14,652 nucleotides of DNA from Hymenopellis radicata (GCA_015501595.1 JADNRX010001093.1:1-14652); one strand, 5' to 3'; shown: positions 1 through 8,281, numbered from the stretch's first letter. Translations and numbers: made by a program. The notes: generated by a model not told the origin, from the sequence alone.

Positions 1-64
1 ATGGGCAAGAACACAGTGTAGCTCCGCAGATGGACAATGTAAGGCATCAACAAGGAGCACGCTG

Positions 65-290
65 CACAAGACCTAAGACCAGAGAAACACCATCAATGAT
101 TATCGATGAACACCAGCATAAACATACCCAGAATCTATTCGCCCCTGCATAATCGACATATCAAGTCTCTTCCTCCCCATGTCTACCGGTTACCGGCACA
201 TCGCTACCTATCAGTGCGGAATAAGTACGCGCACTATTCACTCGACGGCTTGGACGAATGTCGACTGGTGTTGTGGATCTCGGCTTCATA
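65..290. repeat. Degenerate repeat, copy 1 of 2
   Basis: This stretch matches 881-1080 in the same order and orientation. Shared blocks include acaagaccta, catacccaa/catacccaga, a Cys/Thr-rich aagtctc...ccccat block and ggcttggacga.tg.cgact. On the minus strand both copies keep a donor-like GTATGT and an acceptor-like CTTGTNCAG, so they look like copies of one exon-intron-exon segment. Copy 1 has stops in the matching frame and looks dead. Similarity is patchy, so the ends are approximate. Confidence 0.5.
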
Positions 291-880
291 TGCGCTTGGG
301 CGTCTATTCACGAGCGTGGTGCATTTGAGTAAGTGCATGGTTTCCTCGGCCCGTCTGGTATCGCCTTGAAGTGGCAGTAAACGTTAGTCGGAACGCTATT
401 AGCGAATGCTATCCGCTTCGTCAAAATCTTGACCGAAAATTAAGTGGAAATTGAACATACTAGAAAGATTAAATGTCGTACGTGGGTATCACCAACAACA
501 GGTATACATCCTTGATCCATGGGCGCAAACGCTCTGCGCTCCTCGCCGTTCTCATTAGCAGTTCCTTGTCTGATATCAGCTTGATGAGGTTCTGATGTTA
601 AAGCTTCTACAACGTTCCATCAGTATTGAGAAAACTTTGACAGAAAACTGAGCTTACCACTGCCAGTGCGATCCCTAGGTTGCAGAACGACGCTGGTACA
701 ACCGACGCGCAAAAGCTTGGGGTCCTCAGTTGCCGATCTCATGTCCCTGCCTGCGCAGTTCGATTTGCACTTCAGTCAGTCGCGAAAGCGTCGAGCATTT
801 GGCAGAAGTGCTGTCGCTACTGCAGTGAAGCTGAAATTCCGCATCTGCCTGAATAATACAAACAAAGCATCAAACTGAAC
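291..880. other. Stretch with no supported gene
   Basis: No open frame here has coding character or splice sites that extend it. The short open frames on both strands look like chance. It separates the two copies of the degenerate repeat. Confidence 0.5.
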
Positions 881-1080
881 AAGACCTAATACCAGACGAA
901 CATCATTAATAAAATCGAGGGCCGTCGCAACAAACACAGACATACCCAAGCCTACACGCCAATTCTGCGTAAGTCTCCTCACTCCCCCCATTACTGGACA
1001 CGGCCCACCGCCGCCTTCGACGCCCAATACGTTCTATTCCTCTCCCGGTTCACACTCGGCGGCTTGGACGACTGCCGACT
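881..1080. repeat. Degenerate repeat, copy 2 of 2
   Basis: Partner of 65-290. This copy keeps more of the coding sense. On the minus strand it covers a basic segment with SSKPPSVNRERNRTYWASK (read at about 1010-1070), then in another frame SNGGSEETYAELACRLG running up to a GTATGT donor near 935. The partner segment carries the same SSKP-S motif but is interrupted by a stop. Confidence 0.5.
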
Positions 1081-1188
1081 CCTACGACCTGATCGTAACG
1101 GAGCACACTCCTCCTCATCCGAATCCCCGCCGACAAGATATAATCTCTTGCCTTCCACGCTGTCATCGGGTAGTAAACACCGTATCAT
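963..1188 (-). pseudogene. Acidic-then-basic coding segment, probably 3' part of the gene above it
   Basis: Minus-strand reading shows an acidic stretch (GGDSDEEE) followed by a basic one (RSGRRSRQSSKPPSVNRER, then TYWASK). This composition is typical of a disordered nuclear-type region, and chance frames rarely look like this. The frame closes at 991; a neighbouring frame continues with SEETYAELACRL, so a frameshift or unseen intron is needed. It lies 67 bases downstream of the stop of the minus-strand segment 1256-1929, also acid-rich near its end, so the two may be one broken gene. I do not recognise the family. Confidence 0.4.
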
Positions 1189-1255
1189 CCTTCATCGTCC
1201 CCACCTTCCTCATCTTACTCGGTGTCATACCGCCCCATAAGTATCCTCCTCCTCG

Positions 1256-1929
1256 TTAGACTCCGACAGAGTGTAGACGCTTTATCCCGTACTCTTCGTG
1301 CTCACGATCAGAGTCAAGGTCCATATCAGACTGCAATTCCTGCAAGGTTCTTATCGCATGTAGAGCACCATTGCCCCTTTCCATCGACAGACCCGTCAAA
1401 CACGAGGTGAACTCGACGCCCAAAATGGCATGCAATTCCCCAGACTGGTAAACCTCTTCCACGACACAGCGGTGATTAACTGTCTATAAAGCTGTGTTAG
1501 ATGAATTGAAGGATAGTTCGTAAATGGAGCTTACCTGGGGCACGTTCATGATACTCGCGGCATAGCTCCCGAACCCGCCAGAGTGCGCCTCGTTCATGCC
1601 CGCTGGCTTAGAAACAGTTTCGCGATAAGAACAAGCGCGCACATGACTAGCATATCCTGGAGAAGCCGTTGACGATATTGCCACCAACCAATCCGTTAGG
1701 CTGGTTGATACTGATATCAACATTGAAGTGTGCACCTTGGCCCTGGCGATGATGCTGACACGGTCGATAACGCGGGTACGTTTGAGCCTGTTGGCGAGTG
1801 TAGGGAGGATGCTGACGCGGACACTGTACCGCAGTGGCGGAGCTGCCAAACAGTTTGACACGGCGCAGAGGTGACACCCCGTAGGAGCTGATCAACGACG
1901 AGGCCCCAAATCTCGTCCTCCTCTTGCAT
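1256..1929 (-). CDS. Unrecognised minus-strand gene segment with acidic tail
   Basis: The best supported part is a spliced pair. An exon ending in FGSYAASIMNVPQ stops at 1535 with donor GTAAGC; a 51-nt intron (1484-1534) ends in TTTATAG; an exon at 1483-1256 then reads TVNHRCVVEEVYQSGELHAI and continues to an acidic tail SDMDLDSDREHEEYG before a stop. Upstream an ATG at 1929 opens MQEEDEIWGLVVDQLL, but between 1650 and 1900 the plausible coding sense moves between frames (HFNVDISINQPNGLVGGN in one, the frame joining FGSYAAS in another). An unseen intron or a frameshift is therefore needed. A further acidic reading, SESNEEEDTYGAV, follows in another frame at about 1218-1265. No domain recognised. 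The intron is sound; the full model is not. Confidence 0.4.
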
Positions 1930-2374
1930 AGTTGTACACGCGCTTACTTCGCGGAGTGAACTAGACAGTAATCAGACAGGTTATCAGTAAAACAAGAAAA
2001 TACATACACTCCGGTAACATTCTTGCAGATGCCAGGTTTACACCGTCAAGCCAGGGTATCCAACTACTGGTGTATCGTGCGGCTCGTATTTTGCTCGTTC
2101 TCATTGCCGGTGTTCATCGTGATCTCGGCTGAGGCGTCTAGGCTTGCCTCTATCCCATTCTCGCTATGCAGGCTCTCGAGGAAAGGTAAGCCTTAAGCAA
2201 ATCTGGCACGAAAGGGACGCACTTTTTTCTGCCTCCGAGTCCTCCTTTTTATCGTGGGCATACATACATTCTGGTTTACGCTCTGCAACGGCATGCGTTA
2301 CAACTCGAGGTCTTCGGGGGTCAATTGCGTGTCGGAACCAGAAAATTCCATGGTCCCTGGCGCCATTTGTCAGT
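1930..2374. other. Stretch with no supported gene; LysM-like trace
   Basis: No complete gene seen. On the plus strand an acceptor-like TTGCAG at 2023-2028 precedes a short frame to 2122 with VYTVKPGYPTTGVSCGSYF. The YTVKPG start resembles the first strand of a LysM domain, but the rest of the motif is not there and the frame soon stops. This may be a relic or chance. Confidence 0.2.
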
Positions 2375-4440
2375 GGGGCGTCTCCATAAAGTGGCCAATG
2401 CGACAAGACAAATGGCACAAAGAGTATTAGGCAATACAACGATACAGTCGCAGTGGATGTTCTGCCGCGCACTGCACGGTCGTTATTTCTTGGCCACAAA
2501 GGGGATGAGAATTTGCGCAGAAACGCGAAGCAACTTGAAGACGGGACGGTCATATTGGTGGATGAAAGACAACAGGTCGACATTACATAATCACTCCCAA
2601 GAATTCTAAACTTCAATTTGGCACAGATTTGGAAGCAACTTGCAAAGAGAACTTGTACACAGAGGACGTACGGACAACTAAACGATAATACGAGAATGAC
2701 TGAGATGCATAAAATAAATAGCACTTCTGTAAATTAATCTGTTTTCAGACGACTTCCATACCACCCCATTCGAGAACTCGGAAGAGCGCAGGATCTTCTT
2801 GTCGCTCACGCGTTTCCACACCAACAACATCCCGCCAGAAATCGACATCCTCAAGGGCCCTCTGTCGTGCTCCTTCCCAGTCACCCAACTCGTCTGAAGC
2901 GACTTTCCTGAAACACCATAAACACACGCGTAACGACGTCTGGGATCGGATTGACGTCCATCGGCGCCGCGCAGCTATAAGAAGCTTGAGGAACGAAGCG
3001 CAGCGCGACGTGTTCATGCTTCAGAAGATCAGGGAGCCAGTACCTAAGGATACATTCAGTAAGATGAAGGAGGAGCAAAAGAGACGCGGTCACGTTATGA
3101 ATGAAGTCCTCGCTTCGGTGTCTAATCCCAAGGCCTTCAAAGCACGATCCAGATACGGCGTGATCTTCGGTACGTCGAGTACAACACTGTCCGAATTGTC
3201 GAACGAGCAGTTCATAGGACGAAAGATCTTGGCCGGCGCTGTACCACTCCAAGGTGTCGGCGAAGACGGCGGCGTGAGCTCCATTGGCGCAGACGGAATT
3301 GTTCTGAAATTTCACAGATATTAGTCCTGAGAAACGTCGACAAGCAAAACAGACGCACAGAGCCTCCCAGAAGAGATAGCTGACGTCGATGCCCGTGTTT
3401 GTCTCCGTCATAGTGCCATCCGGATGCGTTCTGACGTTCCAGACGACGGTCTCGTGAAGTGGTCCGGATGTTTGCTTCGTTGGAATGATAGGATACACTG
3501 CGGAGAAGTGCCAGTCGTGGAGGAGGGATAATTGGACACTTGCATCGATCTCGATAGGACTACGAAGGTAAATGACAGGTTTTCCACCACACAGTCTTAG
3601 AAGCAGTTGAAGTGTAGAGTCTTTCTGAATGTTGTGATACGCGAGGGTGCGCTCGTTCTCTAATTGCCTCCCAGCATAAATCAACCTCAGCCGTTGATGT
3701 GGAGATACTATGCCCTCTCTTTCCGAATCCCTGATCAGTTCCTTAACTGTGTTGACCGGGATGTCGAGAGTGGGGAGTGTTAGGGTGAGTGTTTTCCCCG
3801 TCAAAGTCTTTACAAAGATCGGTATAGCTAGAATATAACTTTGTCATGTGCGAATGATGAACATCGGCTCTCGAACGTACCGATACCATCCCTCGAGGTA
3901 TCCTCCAAAAGTTGTATGAGGCCACCAGCCGCCAACTTGATCGAGAAAAGTGTTTCCGAGTTCTTGAGCTCCCTGCCATCCAGTAACATGCGTTGCCGAA
4001 CGAAGGCGATTCCGTAGCTGCGTTGCACGAGAATCTTGATGTAACCGATCGACGCATCGCCATCTATCGTGAGCTCCTCCACAGCTTGGCGCGAGGGTAT
4101 GTGAACAAAAAATCGGATCGTCGGTGGCGCTGAGTAACCCTCGTCTTCCATCGGAAATGGTGGCGCGGAGCCTAGATGAACCACATCAATCCCAAAGAAA
4201 ACTGACAATCGGTGGCACACGGACTAGGAGGATTGCTTTGAGGCGCAGAGGCTTCTGAGACGGATTAACAAACGAATGGATCTGTCCGCAAAGTCGCATT
4301 CATACCATGGCGCACGTCTGCAGCAGGCGCTGCTCGAGCTGGAGCTGGTTTCGAATTGTGTCGCTTTGGTCTGACCATGGTTACTTGGTGACAGCAAAAG
4401 ATCATCGACGTGTGCGAACGTAAGTATGTGGCGTGGGAGC
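2375..4440. repeat. 2.07-kb direct duplication, copy A
   Basis: This segment matches 11133-13183 in the same orientation almost from end to end, including non-coding flanks. The left shared edge is around cagtgg..cgtctccata..gtggccaatgcgacaagacaaatgg; the right shared edge is around cgtaagtatgtggcgtggga. Intron positions and lengths inside the gene (53, 55 and about 50 nt) are the same in both. It is therefore a segmental duplication of a whole gene with about 370 bases of 3' flank and about 60 bases of 5' flank, and not a retrocopy. Confidence 0.9.
2745..4378 (-). pseudogene. Tandem ubiquitin-like domain protein with unknown C-terminal domain, copy A (one frameshift near 3' end)
   Basis: Five exons fit in phase: 4378-4306, 4171-3881, 3827-3359, 3303-3094, 3043-2881, with introns of 134, 53, 55 and 50 nt. 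The start MVRPKRHNSKPAP is preferred because the same exon and GTATGAATGC donor occur in copy B. Residues about 43-115 form a diverged ubiquitin-like domain (RFFVHIPSRQAVEEL, YIKILVQRSYGI, RQRMLLDGREL). Residues 125-203 are near ubiquitin ([33 protein letters not shown]) ending LRLCGG, then KPVIY opens a C-terminal domain with [30 protein letters not shown] and [16 protein letters not shown]. An AAA run at 2911-2913, AA in copy B, shifts the frame, so the protein stops at 401 aa instead of about 446 and loses the end LFRVLEWGGMEVV. Role unknown; one base could be an assembly error. Confidence 0.85.
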
Positions 4441-4550
4441 CAGAAGCAATAGTCTGATCGCGTACTGGAAGCTCCGGAGGAAGCCAAGCAAGAGCCGCTT
4501 ATTGAAGACAAAGATCATTTAACTGAAGATGGTCTTAATAAAATTATTAA

Positions 4551-4772
4551 ATGGCCACCTCGCTCACCCCGGTGCCATCTGTGTCCGCACCAGTTTTCGA
4601 CACACCAGTTGTTCAGATGACTCCTGCACCTGTCAAAAAGTCATGGGCATTCTTGCTTCGTTCTACCGACGCCGGCAACAATGCTCCGTCCAAGAACGCT
4701 CTCCCAACTTCCACTGTCGTTGGCTTCTCCATCCCCGCGACTCCAATTTCCCCAGTTACATCAGCCTATTAA
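4551..4772 (+). pseudogene. 73-aa fragment resembling the N-terminus of a USP10/Ubp3-type deubiquitinase
   Basis: An ATG-started frame, GC-richer than the AT-rich lead-in, encodes a Ser/Pro/Thr-rich peptide with KKSWAFLLRSTDAG followed by NALPTSTVVGFSIPATP, then a stop. The SWA-x-LL motif after a Pro-rich stretch, followed by a VVGFSIP block, recalls the disordered N-terminal region of fungal Ubp3/USP10-like ubiquitin hydrolases. That match is from memory of the family and is not proven. No catalytic Cys or His box is present. No continuation was found downstream, where the minus-strand RNR fragment lies. It could instead be a small unrelated gene. It sits head-to-head, 172 bases from the start of the ubiquitin-like gene. 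Confidence 0.45.
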
Positions 4773-4942
4773 ATGATACACTTGGTCCATCGCTACCGAA
4801 TGTAGACTGTCCTTTAGTGAAAGTCCAATATTCTTGATTTTGCGCTTGGATCCTGATTCCTAATACGGTGGGACCGGAAGCGCCTTCTCTCTTCCTTCTC
4901 CTGCAAGCATACTGACTTCAGATCCTCCGTTCGCATTGCCAC

Positions 4943-5017
4943 CATCAGTAAGTAGCCACCCATCTGGTGGGCATGGCACCAGACCAGACATCCATGCCAT
5001 GCGGTACCAGACGGACC
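4943..5017 (+). repeat. GTCTGG/CCAGAC-rich palindromic repeat, copy 1
   Basis: Begins catcagtaagt, then carries tctggtgggcatggcaccaga (a short palindrome around ggcatgg), accagacatccatgccatgc and ggtaccagacgg. The same opening and the same motifs occur on the minus strand of 6441-6574. It looks like a small dispersed non-coding element. I saw no terminal repeat long enough to name a transposon family. Confidence 0.55.
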
Positions 5018-5164
5018 CTGCACTAGCTATGAAATGCTCTCTACGCTGCCGGTACTGCTCATATCCCATTCTTATAGGTTGTTCAGTCTCGTAGATTGGA
5101 AAATAGAATGTTATTCATAAAAATGATGTAGTAGTAATATGATACGGCTTATTGGATGGATGTA

Positions 5165-5656
5165 TTGAAATGACTCCGTTTCGGCGGGCCCGCCACAGAA
5201 GCAAGCTAGCTATAGAACGAATCAGCATGAGGAAAGAGAGAGAGGATGACAACTTACCTAAAAATTGTAGCCATATTCCTCGTGATACTGGATGGGGAAC
5301 AATACGAAACGACGCTTCGACTCTTTGAGCAGACGCTCCTCGCCTAGTGGAGATCAGTAAAGGCGAGAGCACATAGACAATAGACAACACGTACTCTCAG
5401 GCAGGTCGACCTCGCCCACAAACTTTTTACGGAGCTCTTCGACCAGTCGGCGACGGTGTCTGGCGATGTCGACATCCGCTCATCATCAATCTTTTTCACG
5501 GCGGACTTCTTGGTGGGCGACTCCAGGGTAAACTGCTTGGCAAAGCTAGCAGTCATCTACACGCGCGACTAATTAGTAACGCGACAAACAACGGCGCAAG
5601 GACGAGCGCACCTTCTTGCTAGGCGTCTCTGGGATAATAGTGGTGGCAGAAGTCAT
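5165..5656 (-). pseudogene. Truncated ribonucleotide reductase small subunit (R2), first exons only
   Basis: Minus-strand exons run 5656-5612 (MTSATTIIPETPSKK, donor GTGCGC), 5556-5395 (MTASFAKQFTLESPTKK..., donor GTACGT), 5343-5258 and from 5209. Exon 3 reads EERLLKESKRRFVLFPIQYHE, the well-conserved entry into the R2 core (RFVLFPI.YHEIW), which identifies class I ribonucleotide reductase beta, the diiron/tyrosyl-radical subunit for dNTP synthesis. Two frame breaks are visible: near 5488, where KKIDDE is followed in another frame by VEELRKKFVGEVDLPES, and just after YHE near 5274, where IWLQF is out of frame. The next exon keeps only a degraded trace of the AEASFWTAEE block. No iron ligand or radical tyrosine region follows, so this is a dead 5' fragment; a full-size protein would be about 400 aa. 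Confidence 0.8.
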
Positions 5657-5728
5657 CGTAGTGAGAGGGCAAAGTCAAGAAAGTAGGAGACATGATGTGG
5701 TAGTGAAGAGAAGGGCGAGCGAGCAGGG

Positions 5729-5738
5729 TTATATATCG
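5729..5738 (-). promoter_or_regulatory. TATA box of the truncated R2 gene
   Basis: Minus strand GATATATAAC lies about 75 bases upstream of the ATG at 5656, followed by a CT-rich leader (CCTTCTCTTCACTACC, then TTTGCCCTCTCACTACG directly before ATG). This is typical of strong fungal promoters. The fragment therefore kept its promoter along with its first exons. Confidence 0.55.
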
Positions 5739-5771
5739 AAACCGGTCTCCTCGTCTTTGCTTGCTATCCTC

Positions 5772-5849
5772 GTGCTTGCGGGCCTCGTCGCGGTGCTTGA
5801 TGTCCTCATGGTGCTTGCGGCCCTCGTCGTTGTGCTTGATGTCCTTGTT
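5772..5849. repeat. 39-nt tandem repeat, two units
   Basis: Units 5772-5810 and 5811-5849 differ at a few bases; a partial unit extends to about 5760. The period is a multiple of three. On the minus strand it reads as a charged repeat, K/E-DIKH.DE.RKH, preceded by YQRNNELHSRHDN; on the plus strand it reads as a Val/Leu-rich repeat. The charged reading looks more like protein, but a stop lies just upstream in its frame and no gene model was completed. It sits directly upstream of the R2 TATA box. Confidence 0.6.
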
Positions 5850-5889
5850 GTCGTGCCTGCTGTGAAGCTCGTTGTTGCGCTGGTATAGT

Positions 5890-6440
5890 CCTCGTCAGCA
5901 AAGCCGCCATCGTTGCCTCGTGTCCGAATTGTCCGGTGGTCGACCTTCGCGTCTTCTTCCTCGGCGGTGCATCGTCTTTGTCTCATTCGTGGCATCGTTA
6001 TCGCCATCAGGTCCGTCGCAGCATCATCCTCGTTCCCGTCATAGGCCCATGCTGTGAGCATCCTGGACCGGTCCTAAGCGCTGTAGACTCGTGTTTAGCA
6101 TACAACTCCGATGTCTTCATGTTGCTCGGAGTGCTGACCGTAATGGAAGCGGCGATCGCGAGGAGGTGGTGGTGGTGGTGGTGGAAGGATAGCCCTCGTC
6201 TTGTGGTTAAGACGAGGTGGTGGGATGAAGTTGAGAGGGAGAACTTAGGAATTTTGCGATGTCGAAACCAACATACACGTGGTCGATTGCGTGCTTGCGC
6301 ACAGACCATGTGCTTCGGGCCGGTTCGATAACCGAGCGCGTCTGCTCCTGCTCGCGTTGACAATGACATTAGAAACAACATCGAGCACCATGTCGATGTA
6401 GTGGGTCATTGACTTGTCAGAGAAAAAAAAATTAGGCAGT
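5890..6440. other. Stretch with minus-strand coding traces but no gene model
   Basis: Two minus-strand pieces look coding: MTHYIDMVLDVVSNVIVNA at about 6352-6408, and in a different frame WSVRKHAIDHVYVGFDIAKF at about 6252-6311. They could be joined only by a frame change. A (GGT)n microsatellite lies at 6165-6184 and an A9 run at 6423-6431. I do not recognise the peptides; this may be a decayed gene. Confidence 0.3.
6165..6184. repeat. (GGT)n microsatellite
   Basis: Six to seven perfect ggt units in a row. Confidence 0.9.
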
Positions 6441-6574
6441 GTCTGGCTGACTCTACCAAGTCTGGCTGCATAACGGTCTGGCTGGTCTGGTACCGGTATG
6501 GTGTGCATGGCACCATGCGGTGCCAGACGGTGACCCCCGCCAGACGCCACCAGACGGGTGCGAACTTACTGATG
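6441..6574 (-). repeat. GTCTGG/CCAGAC-rich palindromic repeat, copy 2
   Basis: On the minus strand it opens catcagtaagt like the copy at 4943. It holds eight or so GTCTGG/CCAGAC motifs. A stem-loop is formed by 6485-6503 (gtctggtaccggtatggtg) and 6511-6528 (caccatgcggtgccagac) with a 7-base loop. Its opening overlaps the stop codon of the 7-TM gene (CAT CAG TAA G), so it may have supplied that stop, or the GTAAGT there may be a splice donor. Confidence 0.55.
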
Positions 6575-7746
6575 ACCATTGTTTTCCAAGTCCACGTCTG
6601 AACCGCGATCTGAGAACTGGATTCGAGCGCTGATGCTCGTCGATGGTACCACGGAAGTAGTAACACTATGGCCTGAAGCCACCCGTAAAACGATAAGCGT
6701 CGGCGCGACGCACTGTGCAGAGCAGCGGTTGAATGCGAATGAAAAGGAGAAGCCGTAACATGGTGCGCACCGTGATAGATGGTAACAGCGCATCCATGTA
6801 CAGGTACGAAGCTGTCACGCTGTACGAATTATCGGCTGCTACAACCATAGCGAGGTCGATAATGAAGGCGCCCGAGTATATGAACGCCGATTCCACAAGG
6901 ATAGTTATGATACCGCCGTAAGTGCGCAGCGCATGGTGCCAGCCAGTGAGAAAGATGATACGGCCGAGAATCAGGATGGTACAGAGCGTGTTCGTACAGA
7001 CGATCATCGAGAAGTATATGGTGTTCCAGTCGATATTTCCTAGTCGCGCGAGATGGCCACTGTCAAAAGCGCTGGGAGGAAAAAACGCGAGGGCTAGCTC
7101 AATCCCCACAGCGACTACCAGAAGAGTTAATGGAAACAACGAATTTCAGCGAAGAGAATGCTCACCTAATCCGGTCAGCATAGTAAGCACAGGCAAGACA
7201 ATTGCCAGCCATCTGCGTGCGTAGATCGCCCAAGTACGCCATATCTAGATGCCAGTCAGCAATCGTAAGCAACAACTAGGTTTAGAAGAATCTACATACC
7301 ATAACCAAATCTGCCAGCAATATGAGGGTGTAGAGTAACACCGCTCCGAATGCCTCAACTGCCTCAGGCTTGATACGCCCGAAATCATCTTGAAACTCGT
7401 CCTCCCGCGAGGCACCGTGTTCTATGTACGTCGCGTTCACGAAATGCCACACACAACCGACACGCATGGTCAAGACCACCCAAAGGACAGTGATCACGCC
7501 TACCAGAGCTTTGCGCTGAGGTGTCAATTTGACCTTGGAGTTAAACACTTGTTGAGAACAGTCAGAAGATGTAGAGGACTCGTAGAGTGAGAGGAGCATA
7601 CCGATAAGATACATGGAAAGCATATATACAACGCTGTACGCTGCGTAGTAGAAGATCTCCAGGATGTACGCATTGAGACTCGTTGAGAGCAGGTACTTAA
7701 CGTCCGCCTGGGACAGACCGAGGTCTTCGGGGCTCGAACCAGACAT
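6566..7746 (-). CDS. Seven-transmembrane integral membrane protein, five exons
   Basis: Exons in phase are 7746-7602, 7547-7300, 7244-7166, 7114-6771 and 6712-6566, with introns of 54, 55, 51 and 58 nt. The first intron keeps the frame even if retained, but its GTATGC donor, CTGAC branch site and the cleaner joint (YLIVFNSKVKLTPQ) support splicing. The product is about 320 aa with seven hydrophobic segments at roughly residues 22-48, 65-88, 112-140, 146-172, 190-214, 226-250 and 256-285, then a Ser-rich, acidic tail (SDRGSDVDLENNG). The ADLVMIWRTWAIYARRW block after helix 3 is typical of a large basidiomycete family of uncharacterised 7-TM proteins, which may be receptor-like. No frame break is seen, so it is likely functional. 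The last codons coincide with a repeat element (see 6441-6574), so the true C-terminus could differ. Confidence 0.8.
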
Positions 7747-7783
7747 GGGAGGTGGTTTGAAGGGAAAGAAGCCTCTTGATCGT

Positions 7784-7794
7784 GGTTATATCCC
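7784..7794 (-). promoter_or_regulatory. Possible TATA element of the 7-TM gene
   Basis: Minus strand GGGATATAACC lies about 40 bases upstream of the ATG at 7746. The spacing is short for a fungal leader, so the call is weak. Confidence 0.3.
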
Positions 7795-7882
7795 ACTCCA
7801 GGTTTTCATCTGTTACTAACTGGGAGGGCCAGATTCTGGGGAATTCTAGTAGAAAGCCATTGTAGTAGCACGCCCAGATCAT

Positions 7883-8281
7883 GGCGACAAAGATGATCAG
7901 TCAAGGTGAATTGCTGAGAACCGGATTATTGAATGGCGATGGGACAGAGACGCTGAGAACATCACGATTGGAGGACTCGACGATCAAAATTCGATGTCCG
8001 GCGCAAGATCCGGCGTGATTTTAGTCGCACTAGTGTTCATCGATAAGAGGTTGTCTTAGTGAATCGTGATACAGCTTTTGACAATGATATGTCAGTGTAG
8101 GACATTGAATTTGAAGGTTTTAAGGCCAGTGAGGCAACAGTCATGGAAGTGGTTAAAGAAGAAGAATGTTAACAGCACGTGACTTATGCGAGTCATACAC
8201 CGCCAACCATGATCAACGCGTTGAAGTCTGTCTTCTTCTTCACACTGCGTCGTTGATCATGCACGCCTCCGAAGGACCGGC
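7883..8281. other. Divergent intergenic region
   Basis: No gene seen. It separates the minus-strand 7-TM gene from plus-strand coding at 8282. It holds a CACGTG E-box at 8176-8181, a TGACT...AGTCA inverted pair just after it, and a perfect 10-base inverted repeat, atgatcaacg at 8209-8218 and cgttgatcat at 8251-8260, with a 32-base loop. These could be factor-binding sites. Confidence 0.45.

Noticed and set aside
2881..3804. Uninterrupted 307-codon minus-strand frame through the ubiquitin-like gene
   Set aside because: It reads through two introns (3304-3358 and 3044-3093). The middle part is nonsense compared with the spliced reading, which restores [13 protein letters not shown] and TEARTSFIT and matches the intron positions of copy B.
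4149..4220. Upstream start at the MCHR reading, or the ATG at 4151, for ubiquitin-like copy A
   Set aside because: The upstream reading starts at GTG, and the ATG at 4151 is absent from copy B. The exon at 4378-4306 with its GTATGAATGC donor is present and in phase in both copies.
5616..5888. Plus-strand hydrophobic Val/Leu-rich frame of 90 codons
   Set aside because: It is the other strand of the 39-nt repeat and of the R2 leader and first exon. Repetitive Val/Leu codons come from the antisense of Lys/His/Asp codons.
6317..6330. tRNA B-box-like ggttcgataacc
   Set aside because: No A box and no cloverleaf could be drawn around it.
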